Origin: Trebouxia sp. TZW2008
Taxonomy: Eukaryota; Chlorophyta; Trebouxiophyceae; Trebouxiales; Trebouxiaceae
Assembly (NCBI GenBank): GCA_002118135.1
Contig: BDIU01000405.1
Location: 4,361 to 23,457 of the forward strand
Reading direction: 5' to 3'
DNA: 19,097 nucleotides
The first letter of the stretch is position 1; the number at the start of each line of letters is the position of its first letter. Of the stretch, positions 1 to 9,300 are shown one piece after another. The translations under genes were made by a program, and so were the position numbers. The notes under the pieces are model-generated. The model was not told where the DNA came from. It was given only the letters and a program-made list of their open reading frames with translations, and did no database searches.

Positions 1-51
1 CCTGCCTGCCTGCCTGCCAGCCTGCCTGCCTGCCAGCCTGCCTGCCAGCCC
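1..51. repeat. CCTG/CCAG simple repeat
   Basis: The first 51 bases are a run of CCTG tetramers interrupted by CCAG at regular intervals. It is a plain microsatellite and is cut by the window edge, so its full length is unknown. No coding role is suggested. Confidence 0.9.
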
Positions 52-984
52 CTCCGTCTATTTGTGAATATTTGACTTTGTGCAGCTGGGGAGTTTACTG
101 GCGCCTCCTTGAATCCAGCGCGTACTCTTGGACCCACATTTGTGTACCACTGTAACTGGAGATACGCTTGGGTCTATGTGCTAGCAGAGCTACTAGGTAT
201 TGCGCAAGTGATGCGGTGAATGACGTGTTGCATATGCAGAGTGCCCAATGATGCAAGCTGTCATCATGACAGGATTTGTGGCTGCTGCTGTTTATTGTTC
301 TTTGACCAAGTGCTGCGTTGTGAACAATTCAATTGCTTTCTTCATTTTCGCACAGGCGATACCGCAGAAAAGAATGCATTGCGCAATGATTTCGACTGGG
401 CACTCAACATCTCTGCACATTGGCTTACATTGCATATGGTTGGCTGTCGCATGTACGTCTTCATTGAATGTTGTCACGTCCACTGCATCCAGCTGCACTA
501 CTTGGTGTAGTCGCCTTTTCAGCCTGGCAATGCACAGCAATGCCCGTGGGTAGGGTTAGGGTTCACCCTGTAGTAAACTCTACACCCTAAACCCATATTA
601 TCTTCACAAGTCCCAAGCCTGCATAGCATCAGCTGCAAGGTTGCATTTCGCTAGACATGACTGCATTTAGATTGTGCATGTAGGGCAGCAGTCATATGAT
701 TATCACTCCAGCTGTTGGCCAGGCTAGCCACTTGTTACCAGCAGGACAGCAGCAGTCACCACCTTGACAGATTTGATGGCAGCGCTGCTGTTAGCAGCAA
801 TGCCGTAGGTGTTTGCCGTCATTTAACGTTGGGGACTGCAACCTGTAAGCAATGGGTTGCATGACAGCTGGCTTTCAGCCACAGCAGCCTGTATCATCTA
901 ATCATCTAAAGTGAGAGATTGTGGCGTCAGAGCATATGTGCGATGCAGGTGGTGTTGTTGCTGGTCTTGTGAGCTGGCCTCTAT
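52..984. other. Stretch with no recognisable gene
   Basis: The open frames here are short, lie in overlapping frames on both strands and show no family motif. Visible structure is limited to a telomere-like inverted motif at about 550-594 (two TTAGGG-type units facing CCCTAAACCC). Part of the stretch could be promoter, 5' leader or intron of the uncertain plus-strand gene that follows. Confidence 0.5.
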
Positions 985-1389
985 ATGGCACTGCAGGCAA
1001 GCATTCCTATAACTCAGATAGCATATACATATGTTGCCTTGGCTTGTCCGCTATCCTGCAAATTTGATGACGTGATGTTGCATCCTGACAGTCTGCCGAC
1101 AGACCACCTGCAAATGCATACATCCCCACATGAGCTGCATTGTCAGAACTCTCACGGCTTCTCGGACACTACAGCACTTGTATTTTGCGGCACCTCAATA
1201 TGTTGTCAGTCAGCCAGTGTTGGAGGCCTGCAATATGACAGTCGACTGCCAAATGTTTCTTTGCTCCTCTCTCAGGGCCATGGGCAAGAAGGGTGCTTGC
1301 TCCTGTTTGGAGGGTTCTTGGTCCCTGCTGGCGCCGCACCAGTGCAGCCACTCAGAAGGGTGTCGACAGCCTGCCACCTGGCGTTTCAG

Positions 1390-1530
1390 CCTTCCTTGAC
1401 CTCAAAACAAGTAAGACTGTGTAGCCCGCTGGTGTGGCCCAGGTCCCTTTGTGTGTGTGTCATTTCTGTCGCTTGTCGTTGTTTTGCTGCTTGACACCTG
1501 GCCTTTCAGCCTTTCTTGACCGCAAAACAA
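1390..1530 (+). other. Duplicated 21-nt candidate microexon
   Basis: Two near-identical segments lie exactly 120 bp apart. Each has a pyrimidine-rich TTTCAG acceptor, 21 nt of sequence, and a GTAAG donor (1390-1410 and 1510-1530). The inner 21-mers differ at two positions. Read in the phase that leaves two bases before the first full codon, they encode FLDLKT and FLDRKT. The duplication covers about 10 nt upstream of the acceptor through the donor, and the intervening 99 nt are not similar to the sequence after the second copy. Same length and phase means both could be used in series or as alternatives. The parent protein is not recognised. Confidence 0.4.
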
Positions 1531-1614
1531 GTAAGCATTTCCCATGGCCTCAGCATGCAATGTCTGAAGCGATAACCAAAAAATTTGAAACGTGCAATCC
1601 AGTGGAGGTGATGT

Positions 1615-1851
1615 GTGAATGGCACTGATGTGCACTGCCAATGTAATGAAACAACTTCGAGTAATGCATCCATTGCACACCTAGGCAATAAGTACACAAC
1701 ACAGGAGCTCATGCATGCAGCAGAAGTGGAGATGCATAATTACATTTTGAAGAGAAATCTTCATATTCAAACAATTGTTCGGGTTGGAGAAAGCTTCAAG
1801 GGAGCTGATCCGAGGTGCTATAAGGACAAAGTGATGCTGAAATCTGTGTAG
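1615..1851 (+). CDS. Possible internal exon(s) of an unknown gene
   Basis: An open frame ends at a TAG at 1849-1851 and contains a fairly basic, protein-like stretch in its second half (for example MHNYILKRNLHIQTIVRVGE, 1732-1791). I do not recognise a family. The frame could not be joined to the Gln-rich exon downstream in a compatible phase using an obvious GT donor, so either the real exon is shorter or the two belong to different products. The local base composition is more AT-rich than the ALDH exons. Treat as a hypothetical partial gene; the ATG at 1618 is not necessarily a true start. Confidence 0.25.
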   Translation: MNGTDVHCQCNETTSSNASIAHLGNKYTTQELMHAAEVEMHNYILKRNLHIQTIVRVGESFKGADPRCYKDKVMLKSV

Positions 1852-1891
1852 AACAGGCTGGTGACAGTTGATGCTACTTTTGCTGTTGCAG

Positions 1892-2243
1892 CCACTGAAG
1901 GGGAGGGGGGTGAAACTGGGGATGGCGATGAAGAGCAAGGGGGTGACAGCGGCAAGAGGAGCCATGACCATCAGTCACACCAGGGGCATCAGCAAAGGCC
2001 CCAAGAGAGAGGCTTACTAAAGGCACCAGGGCAACATCAGATGCGGGCCAGAAACCCTAATCAAGATCAGGATGGGCATCACAACGGCTACAATCAGCAG
2101 CAGTACATTCCGCAGTTCTCGCCACAGCCTCTGGCTCCGAGACCAATCATGGATCGTTCACCCATTCAGTACCAGAATGATACCCTGACACGCCACCCTA
2201 GCATCAACATGGACTGGCAAACCTTGCGTGCCCCCAGGACATG
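1892..2243 (+). CDS. Probable 3'-terminal exon of an unknown Gln/His-rich protein
   Basis: A good acceptor (TTTTGCTGTTGCAG, ending at 1891) opens a frame of about 117 codons that ends in TGA at 2241-2243. The peptide starts with an acidic, Gly-rich segment (GGETGDGDEEQGG), passes through a His/Gln-rich low-complexity region, then YNQQQYIPQFSPQPLAPRP, and ends in TLRAPRT. Entry is in phase 1 (two bases before the first full codon). Such sequence is typical of disordered tails of nuclear or RNA-binding proteins, but no domain is present and function cannot be assigned. An AATAAA at about 2410-2415 is the only visible poly(A)-like hexamer near the end; this is weak. Confidence 0.4.
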
Positions 2244-3499
2244 AGGGCAAAAGAAGCTGAAAAGGCACAAATAGTGAATGTGGGAGAAAAGGGGATTAAA
2301 AAGGAGACTTTTTCATTGTCAGGCATCAACATGAGAGCCAGTGTGGGTGAAAACCTGGGATAGGATTTGGAGATGACTGAGTCATGATCTATGATGGTCT
2401 TTTGGTGGCAATAAAGAGACTGCAACACAATGACAAGCTCAATGTGTTTTGATTTCTGGCAGCTGCCACTGTGGTTGTCAGTAGTGTGGTACACATCAGC
2501 ACTCATAAATAAGATGGCCCTGCCTGTCCAGATGTCTGGGCAAGTAATAAAGCCTGTCCAGAATGTCTAAGTCACATTGGCAGAATGTCTCTCAGTTGCA
2601 AACAGTGATGCAGGCCTGCTGCAAAATTGCATATATGTATCAGCTCAATGCATGCTGTTCAAAGCGACTGCTTCATGAATGCCTTCCTGCCTGTCAAAGT
2701 TCTTTTTGATCTTGAGTAAGCACTCTTAGGTGCACTGCCTGTCCAAAGTTGACTCAGCAACATCCTTTGATTGACAAGGGTGACCTTGACCCAATTAAGA
2801 TTGGGTGACATCTGTGTTTCAGACTCCAGGAGGGCTTTCATTACACTTGATCCAGTATAGAGCAATAACACGTTGCCGAGTTTGGCTTCAAAGACTGCCT
2901 ATCTGGAAAATTTCTGTGTGCAGCCTTTTTGTTTCAAACACAAGCTTAGTTTTGGTTAAACTAAACAAACGATGTTTGACCATGAGTCTGCTTGTCAGTC
3001 TTTCAGACCAGCTCCTGCTTCGTGATGCTGTGAGAGCACGTCCTAAATAGTTACGGATTGCATCGTTTGATGCATTGTAACATATTAATGCTCTCTGCAC
3101 ATCCTACAGCAACTGACATGTGACAGAAATGATTTGTCAGATCTAGACTGGCTATCAGTTTGCAGATATACTTTAACAGTTACTGATGAGTCACCGACAG
3201 CATAAAACAGCATAGCAACATTGCTCCGCAGGGGGCATCATGAGACGAGCAGCAAACAACCAACAACGCGAATAATTCTGGCAATGTTGACCCATTGACC
3301 TGCTTGTAGAGCGTGCATGCAATGGCCGCATAAGCACATATACAATCCTGCAAAAAAAGCTGAACGCACTGTCAAACGAAATGCTCACGAACTCAATTTG
3401 AATAGCTTACTATTGAGCGCTCAATATGAGCAGCTGACTATATCCCTCTTAATGACATGATCAACTTGTACACAGCACTGTGCACAAAGCGTGCCAAAC
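2244..3499. other. Stretch with no recognisable gene
   Basis: Open frames of 65-80 codons occur on both strands but look like chance frames. A short direct repeat (GCCTGTCCAGATGTCT at 2522 and a one-base-longer version at 2552, 30 bp apart) is visible, with a related GCCTGTCC motif near 2743. The right end should include the 3' UTR of the minus-strand TIM14 gene, but no clear TGTAA signal in that orientation was found close to its stop. Confidence 0.5.
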
Positions 3500-4302
3500 T
3501 CAGAAAACATTTGTTCTTCGTCGTCCTTTGCCTAGCATCATTTCTTTTGCCTCATTGACCTTGGTAGCCAGGAAACTGCTTCCACCAGAGTCAGGGTGGT
3601 TTGCAATCATGATCTTTCTGTGCGCTTCCTTGACTTTCTCAGCTGCTGCAGATTCTCGAAGGCCTAGTATCAAAGCCGCCTCTCGCTTCGTCATTTCGGA
3701 CTGGAAGCCTCCCTACAAGCATCAGCTGAAGTATCAGACAATTGTGTATAAAATCTCACCGACCTCCATCTTCAATATAAGTGCGTTGGTTTAGCACAGT
3801 AACAAACTGGTTGGAGACAGTTGAATGCTCTGGTACATACTAAGCTGGGCCTGCTGAGCCTGATCAGCACGCTTTCTTAACGAGAACAAATGAAGAATGA
3901 GCTATCACGTGATGAAACTGTGCCAGGAGCATGCATGAAAGGGAACACCGAAACATCTGCTAGCAATTACAGTAGGAGTGCCAAGAGCTTGAGAGACGAG
4001 TTGTGCAGAGCTGTAGCAAAGGAGGCGATGGCGCAAGATATGCAAACTTGACTGTAAAGACCACAACGTGGAGCAAGACATCAAAGCAACGGTTACCTTG
4101 TAGAAGCTGCGCCCCACGGCAGATCCCGCTGTCGACCACTTGGAGCCCACTTGTATTATAGCCCTGCCCGCATAGGCAGCAGCGCCTATGGCCAACCCTG
4201 CTATCAAAGGGGTGGTCTGCGCGCAAAGTCAATGAAGCTTAGCACAGCAGCTTTCTTGATTGTGCAGCGAGGCCAGGACCAGCGAAGCGCAAGCCTTACC
4301 AT
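3500..4302 (-). CDS. TIM14: Tim14/Pam18 J-protein of the mitochondrial import motor
   Basis: Model on the minus strand: exon 1 4300-4302 (only the ATG), exon 2 4097-4216, exon 3 3500-3712; introns 4217-4299 and 3713-4096, both GT-AG and phase 0; 111 aa, the usual length for the family. The N-terminus is one membrane segment (TPLIAGLAIGAAAYAGRAII, residues 3-22). The linker contains FYKGGF, followed by the Pam18-type J domain: MTKREAALILGLRES from residue 48, the catalytic HPD at 80-82 in ANHPDSGG, and KVNEAKEMMLGK. Known role: inner-membrane J-protein whose HPD loop stimulates the ATPase of mitochondrial Hsp70 at the TIM23 channel. The two exon-joining phases and the gapless fit to plant and animal homologues make the model strong. 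The C-terminus (GKGRRRTNVF) is slightly longer and more basic than in plant versions. The gene is divergent from CMC1. Confidence 0.93.
3793..3894 (-). repeat. Dispersed repeat, copy A (in TIM14 intron 2)
   Basis: Read on the minus strand this matches 8281-8376 on the plus strand. The core CAGGCTCAGCAGGCCCAGCT (3843-3862 here, 8307-8326 there) is identical over 20 nt. Similarity extends on both sides, through TTCATTTGTTC upstream and through TCAACTGTC, AACCAGTTTG and CTGTGCT downstream, with scattered substitutions and small gaps. Beyond these limits the sequences diverge. Confidence 0.75.
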
Positions 4303-4814
4303 GCAGGTGTCACCAGTCAAGCAAGATCCTAGAACCGAGCAGGGAAGTGGCTGGCAACCTGTAGATGTCGCACGATGAGGCAAGCAGACGGCACTTGCTG
4401 TAAGATAACGCTTGCTGTGATCAAACGATGAGACCTGACAAGCGCAAGTTGTAAGGTGGTGAAGTGGAAGCTTCGCTTAGCGACCCAGAGCGCATGCCGT
4501 ATGAGTGTGTGCGTGTCACTAAGCAAGTCGATGTGCGCTGCAGGCCAAGCAGCAGCGAGCGCTTGCCGAGTGAATAAGGGAGCTCGCTACAAACCGATTC
4601 CCGTCACCCAGCCTGCCTTCGTGATACTAATACCGACCGCCAGCTGGGGCCAACTTCGACTGATCGAGTCGATCGTGATACGATACGACACGACCCCGCG
4701 CGGATTCCGGAACCCCTTGTACACGATCTGTTGAGCTACATTTGGAAAATATCTCGTATCAGTGAACGCGAGGCGTTCTTATTGGTGTTGCCAGGGTTCA
4801 GGCAAGAGTGTGGC
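4303..4814. promoter_or_regulatory. Shared divergent promoter region of TIM14 and CMC1
   Basis: The 512 bases separate the two start codons of divergently transcribed genes, both for small mitochondrial inner-membrane or intermembrane-space biogenesis proteins. No TATA box is obvious. A GC-rich, CGA-rich stretch (about 4660-4710, with repeated CGATACGA-type words) is the most promoter-like part. The bidirectional role is inferred from geometry only. Confidence 0.45.
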
Positions 4815-5312
4815 ATGTCCAAGGGAGGGCCAGGAGAGTTAGTGTCGACCAAGGTCGAGGAAGGTAACAGAACGATCTGCTTCAAGTTTGCATTCCATGC
4901 AAAATGCTTGCGCAAGGACCATGTCATGGAGATGCAGCGGTGCTATGGCAACAAGTGCTGATTTCACCAACAGGAGCTTGCAACGTGCAGCCTTGATATT
5001 TCGCATGAAGCAAGTAGCAATGCAGAAGTGCAAAGAGGAGGCAAGACTGTATGCTGAGTGCTGCAAGACCAGATCCATATCCATTGCCTGGGCTTGCCGG
5101 CAGCAGTTTAGCGATCTCAACAGCTGCACTGCACGACAGTGAGTATCTTTTGCTAATGTGGCCAGAAACAGCAGCAGCACCATGTGCAGGAGTTGAAACA
5201 GTGATTTCCCTGCAGCACTGGTGACAAGACATTGAGGCAGCTGAAGGAAAGATGGGTAGCTGCTGGACGACCAGAGCTGCCTGATTGGGACGCTCTGTTT
5301 GCTGGATTATGA
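4815..5312 (+). CDS. CMC1: CMC1-like twin CX9C cytochrome c oxidase assembly protein
   Basis: Exons 4815-4863, 4991-5138 and 5216-5312 encode 97 aa. Intron 1 (4864-4990) leaves phase 1 and intron 2 (5139-5215, donor GTGAGT) leaves phase 2; other acceptors near 4975 give a stop, so the CGTGCAG acceptor at 4990 is required. The hallmark is a twin CX9C helical hairpin: C30-C40 (CKEEARLYAEC) and C52-C62 (CRQQFSDLNSC), with RSISIAWACR between, as in the Cmc1 family. These four Cys form two disulfides in the mitochondrial intermembrane space through the Mia40 relay. Cmc1 proteins support cytochrome c oxidase (Cox1) biogenesis. The C-terminal basic/Trp segment (LKERWVAAGRPELPDWDALF) is a tail of unknown role. 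C41 is an additional Cys next to the motif. Assignment to Cmc1 rather than another twin-CX9C relative is likely but not certain. Confidence 0.88.
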
Positions 5313-6313
5313 TGACAGCATGTCAGAACATTTCTGGGCTGAATGCAAACGTGGCAACAAAAACAAACCCTACGCCACAATGCGTCATACTGGGGGCCCT
5401 CTGCAGGTAGAAACAGCTTGATGCTTAAATTCTTGCACACAACAAGGCTGCTACAGCATTTAGGCAAGATTGCAGCAGTTATTGGGCTCCGTTGCCTGTT
5501 CAAGCCACTGGAAGTAATTTTCTTCTTGGAAGACTGTGCCAGCAGCTGCGGCATGCTGCATTCAGATACATAACATCCTTCCAGTTTGATGCAATTCTGT
5601 CGAGACATTCTTAGCAGGAGCCATGTGCTGCACATGCAATTGTTGGCACGGCATTATATGTCACCAGAAGTTATTGCCTGCCTCAGTGCAAGCTAGTGAC
5701 ATGTGGCCTTGCAGCAAGCTATCATGCATTCGCTTTGACTGCTTCTGACTCCTTTGCATGAAAATTCCCTGATTTCAATGTACTGTTGACATTACCTTTT
5801 TTAACAGTGACACCTGCTTGGCGTGCAGACACATTCCATCTGTGTGAAGTGCAGCTGCCTGTGTGTTCTGCGTTGTACCTCTAGTCAATGGTTGCATCAA
5901 ACCAAAGCTGTGTCAGCCTGTCAATTGTTTCACAGGAAACGAAAATGACACCGCTGTCAGACAGGCACTCAGTGTCATGTTGACAGATCTGCAGACAATG
6001 TAGAGACTTTGTGCGTTGCACCCTGCCACCTGCATCAACCTAGTCCCTCGGTTAAAAGCTTGCTGTGTGACCAAGGCAGCCTGGTCAACCAAGCAGGGGT
6101 CTTGGGCTGGGTTGTGGGGTCTGTCATGGGGTCGTTCATGGGCAACCATTAAGGGCTGTGAACGGCAGCGCCGAGCAGACTGCGGCCCAATCCTCAGCAG
6201 CGCTTCAGTCGTGCTCTGTCGCCAGAAGCTAGATCGGATCTTCTGCACTGTGCTGAGACGCGCACGGTGTAAGTCGGTTGTTGTTAGCCGTATCGACTGT
6301 AGGTCACTGCGGC
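5313..6313. other. Intergenic region between CMC1 and ALDH22
   Basis: No conserved coding signal was found. The longest open frame (minus strand, about 160 codons over 5153-5635) overlaps the CMC1 exons in antisense and is rich in Cys/Ser/Leu as expected of a shadow. The right part (about 6090-6313), with G-rich TGGGGT words, should contain the ALDH promoter and 5' leader. Confidence 0.5.
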
Positions 6314-9300
6314 ATGGCCATCACAGTTGATCAGCTTCCCGTGTCCTGGTCTGGATGCATCGGTCTAGCATGCATAGTCTTGGTGCTCGTGGCGATTTGC
6401 AGGCTTTTGAGTCAACAAGCTATACCAACGCTACAAGTCAACTTGTCCGAAGGTGATCAGGCTGTGATGCGACTTTGCTCACAGACTTGGACTGGTACCA
6501 ATGCTGTTGGCTGTCATTGCAGCTGAGGCTCAAGATGTCATTGCTGCGAACGGATACACAGCTAATGGCCAGTCGGACGCGCGTCAAATCCCCTGTTATG
6601 ATCCTGGCAACATGCAATTCTTGGGCCACATGCCTGCTATGACTGCAGCACAGGCAAGACACTGCAGACTTGTGACGTCGAGCTTGAAAGGCACTTGAGG
6701 CTTAATTCAACGCACTCTGGTCCTCTACAGGTGAAGTCAGTGGTATCTGACGCACATAAGGCTGCCCAGGTCAGACTGAAAGGACTGAGCAAGCTTGCTG
6801 ACATGTTTATGTGCACATTCCAATTCGTGGACGTCTGGAAACTTACTGTAGGAATGGAAGCACTCAAGCTTCCAGCAGCGTGACTTACTGCTGAAAACTA
6901 TCTTGAAATACACAATTGAACATCAAAAGGAAATCTGCAGGTACAGCACTTGCCGCTCTTGCTGTATCTGTACACTCCACCTGCTAAGGTTTACACAAAC
7001 GCTCTTTCGACCTGCAACAAAGTCTGACAGTGCTGTACTCATGTGCAATCATTTGCTAGTGCTCAGACGGCCATGCCAGTGATCTGCAACAAGCTCTGAC
7101 AGTGGCTGCAGTCTACAGAGTTTCATCACGTGACTCGGGAAAGACAGCAGTAGATGCAATACTGGGAGAAGTTATGGTGACGTGTGAAAAGATTTGGTGG
7201 TTGATCAAGCACGGTCGCAGGTGGCTAAAGCCAGAATACAGATCTGCTGGCATCATGGTGCGTTTGCCTGCCTGCAGATATAGCAGATGTCACTGAGGGT
7301 GTCTACATGAGGTGTGCTTGTCTTTGCATGTCCCGGGCTGCCTCTTTAGACAGAGGCTCCCGTTATGCCGCCTGACGGCGTAGACTTTTTCTTTTCTACT
7401 CTTTCTTTGCATGTCTTGTCACAGGCATGTCGAGCCTGACATGCATCAGAACAATGATTCTGGTTTTGCTGCAAGTTCCTGGCCTATTTAGGTTGATGCG
7501 GTGGTGTTTTGTGCACAGGCAGTGTGGCACTTTGAAGATGCAGTAGTCAGCGTGGCATCCGGTCTACATATTGCAGACAGTGCTTTGTGCCATGCAGATG
7601 TTCTACAAGTCAGCTAGAGTAGAGTACCATCCAGTTGGAGTGGTAAGCTGCCCTGCTTATGTGCACTGCTGACAGTACATCTCCACAACCTATTCTTTCC
7701 ATTCCGGCAGTTTGACAGCCAACAATTGTTTCTTACGTGTTCTTGATGCTGAAGTGAGCTGTGCATCCATGTAGCAGCCCCCAGTGCATTGCTTACAACA
7801 TACCTTCACAACCCATCATTGCTTGCATGCTGCAAGCCCGGCGTCTTGTCTTTTTTTGCCTACTTTTGCTTGACATGGAAGTGACTGTGTGTAGTGCCAA
7901 ACTGTATTTGACACTGGATTGAGCTGTGCGTCCAGGTTGGAGCCATCGTACCTTGGAATTACCCTTTCCACAATGTGTTCAATCCCTTGACGGCAGCTGT
8001 CTATGCCGGCAACGCCATTGTCATCAAGGTATGTGTCTTCTTTGCACTGCCGCTTGGAGTCATTGTTGCTCCTGTCCAGTTGTTGCATACAACACGAACC
8101 TTTGCCATGTTTGCAGGTAAGGACAGTGGCGCCAATGCAAGCAAGCTGACAAGTCTAAGGCCTGTGAGTGTTTGTGCAGGTTTCAGAGCATGCTTCCTGG
8201 TCTTCCCTGTACTATGGACGCATCATCAAGGCTGCTTTGAAGTCTGTTGGTACGCACAAGCCTTTGCATTGGATCGTTCGTTCATTTGTTCAAAACGCAT
8301 GCTAGACAGGCTCAGCAGGCCCAGCTGGGTACGTACTGGAGCAATCAACTGTCCCGAACCAGTTTGGTCCTGTGCTGACGGTCTCAGCACATCCTGTAAT
8401 TTGACACACACGCCTGAAGAGAAATGTCTTGGCTCTGCACCCTGTTGCAAGCATTTGGATTGCGCTGCATGTTGCCTGAATTCCGGAATAGGGCATCACG
8501 CTGATGTCGTTAATTGCTGCTGTGGCATGTCTAAGTTATTGTACTTGAAAGCCGGCAGCAACCGGACACTTGCAGCTTGCCGGCCTGTCGTGGATAGTCT
8601 TTCTCTTTTGACTTTATCCCATGACTTTTTCATGATTCATTTTGATCAGCCTGTGGGTGACTGAAACTTCGCCCTTCTGGTTGCAGGGGCTCCTGAGCAT
8701 CTAGTGCAGATTGTGACTGCCTACGGAGAAGCTGGCAATGCCCCTGTGACTTCAGTCGTGAAAAGGCTCATCTTTGCATACTGCAAAACCTCTCTTCTGA
8801 TTGCAGGAGCTCCTGAGCATTTGGTGCAGATCGTGATTGGTTATACAGAGGCCAGCAATGCATTGGCGACATCAGGCATGAACAAAGTCATCTTTGTGGT
8901 AACGATACTGATTGCAGCAAGTTTGCTCTTCTGATTGCAGGGGCGCCTGAGCATCTAGTACAGATTGTTACTGGCTACGCAGAAGCTGGCAATGCGCTGG
9001 TGACTTCAGGCGTGAACAAGCTCATCTTTGTGGGATCTACTGATATCGGCAAGAAGGTTATGCAGGCAGCGGCACAGAATCTAACTCCTGTGGTTCTTGA
9101 ACTGGGAGGAAAAGATGCCTTCATCGTTTGTGATGACGCCAACCTCAGCGAGGTCTGTCCCATTGTGCTGTGCATGCCATTTGTCTTTTCATTGTTGTGG
9201 AGCTATGCATTGCTGCATCGTGATAGTTGAGCAGGGAAAGATGCAGTCACTGTCTGTGATGGTGCTGCTTATCTTCCCACAATCTGTAAGACAGCCGTAG

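Noticed and set aside
550..594. Interstitial telomere or chromosome end
   Set aside because: Only two TTAGGG-like units and one facing CCCTAAACCC are present, in inverted order and far too few for a telomere array.
985..1494. 169-codon plus-strand open frame as a single gene
   Set aside because: No family motif, composition resembles chance translation, and it runs through the well-formed splice sites of the first microexon copy.
5153..5635. 160-codon minus-strand open frame
   Set aside because: It overlaps the CMC1 coding exons in antisense, has a biased Cys/Ser/Leu composition and no domain.
7975..8664. 229-codon plus-strand open frame
   Set aside because: It is in a different frame from ALDH exon 7 over their overlap, spans introns 7 and 8 and is mostly non-conserved; the conserved exons 7936-8028 and 8180-8249 explain the coding signal.
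8941..9152. Mutually exclusive exon triplet giving different ALDH isoforms
   Set aside because: Copies 1 and 2 lack the second half of the exon (cofactor loop and catalytic Glu) and their junctions are out of phase, so they cannot substitute for the true exon.
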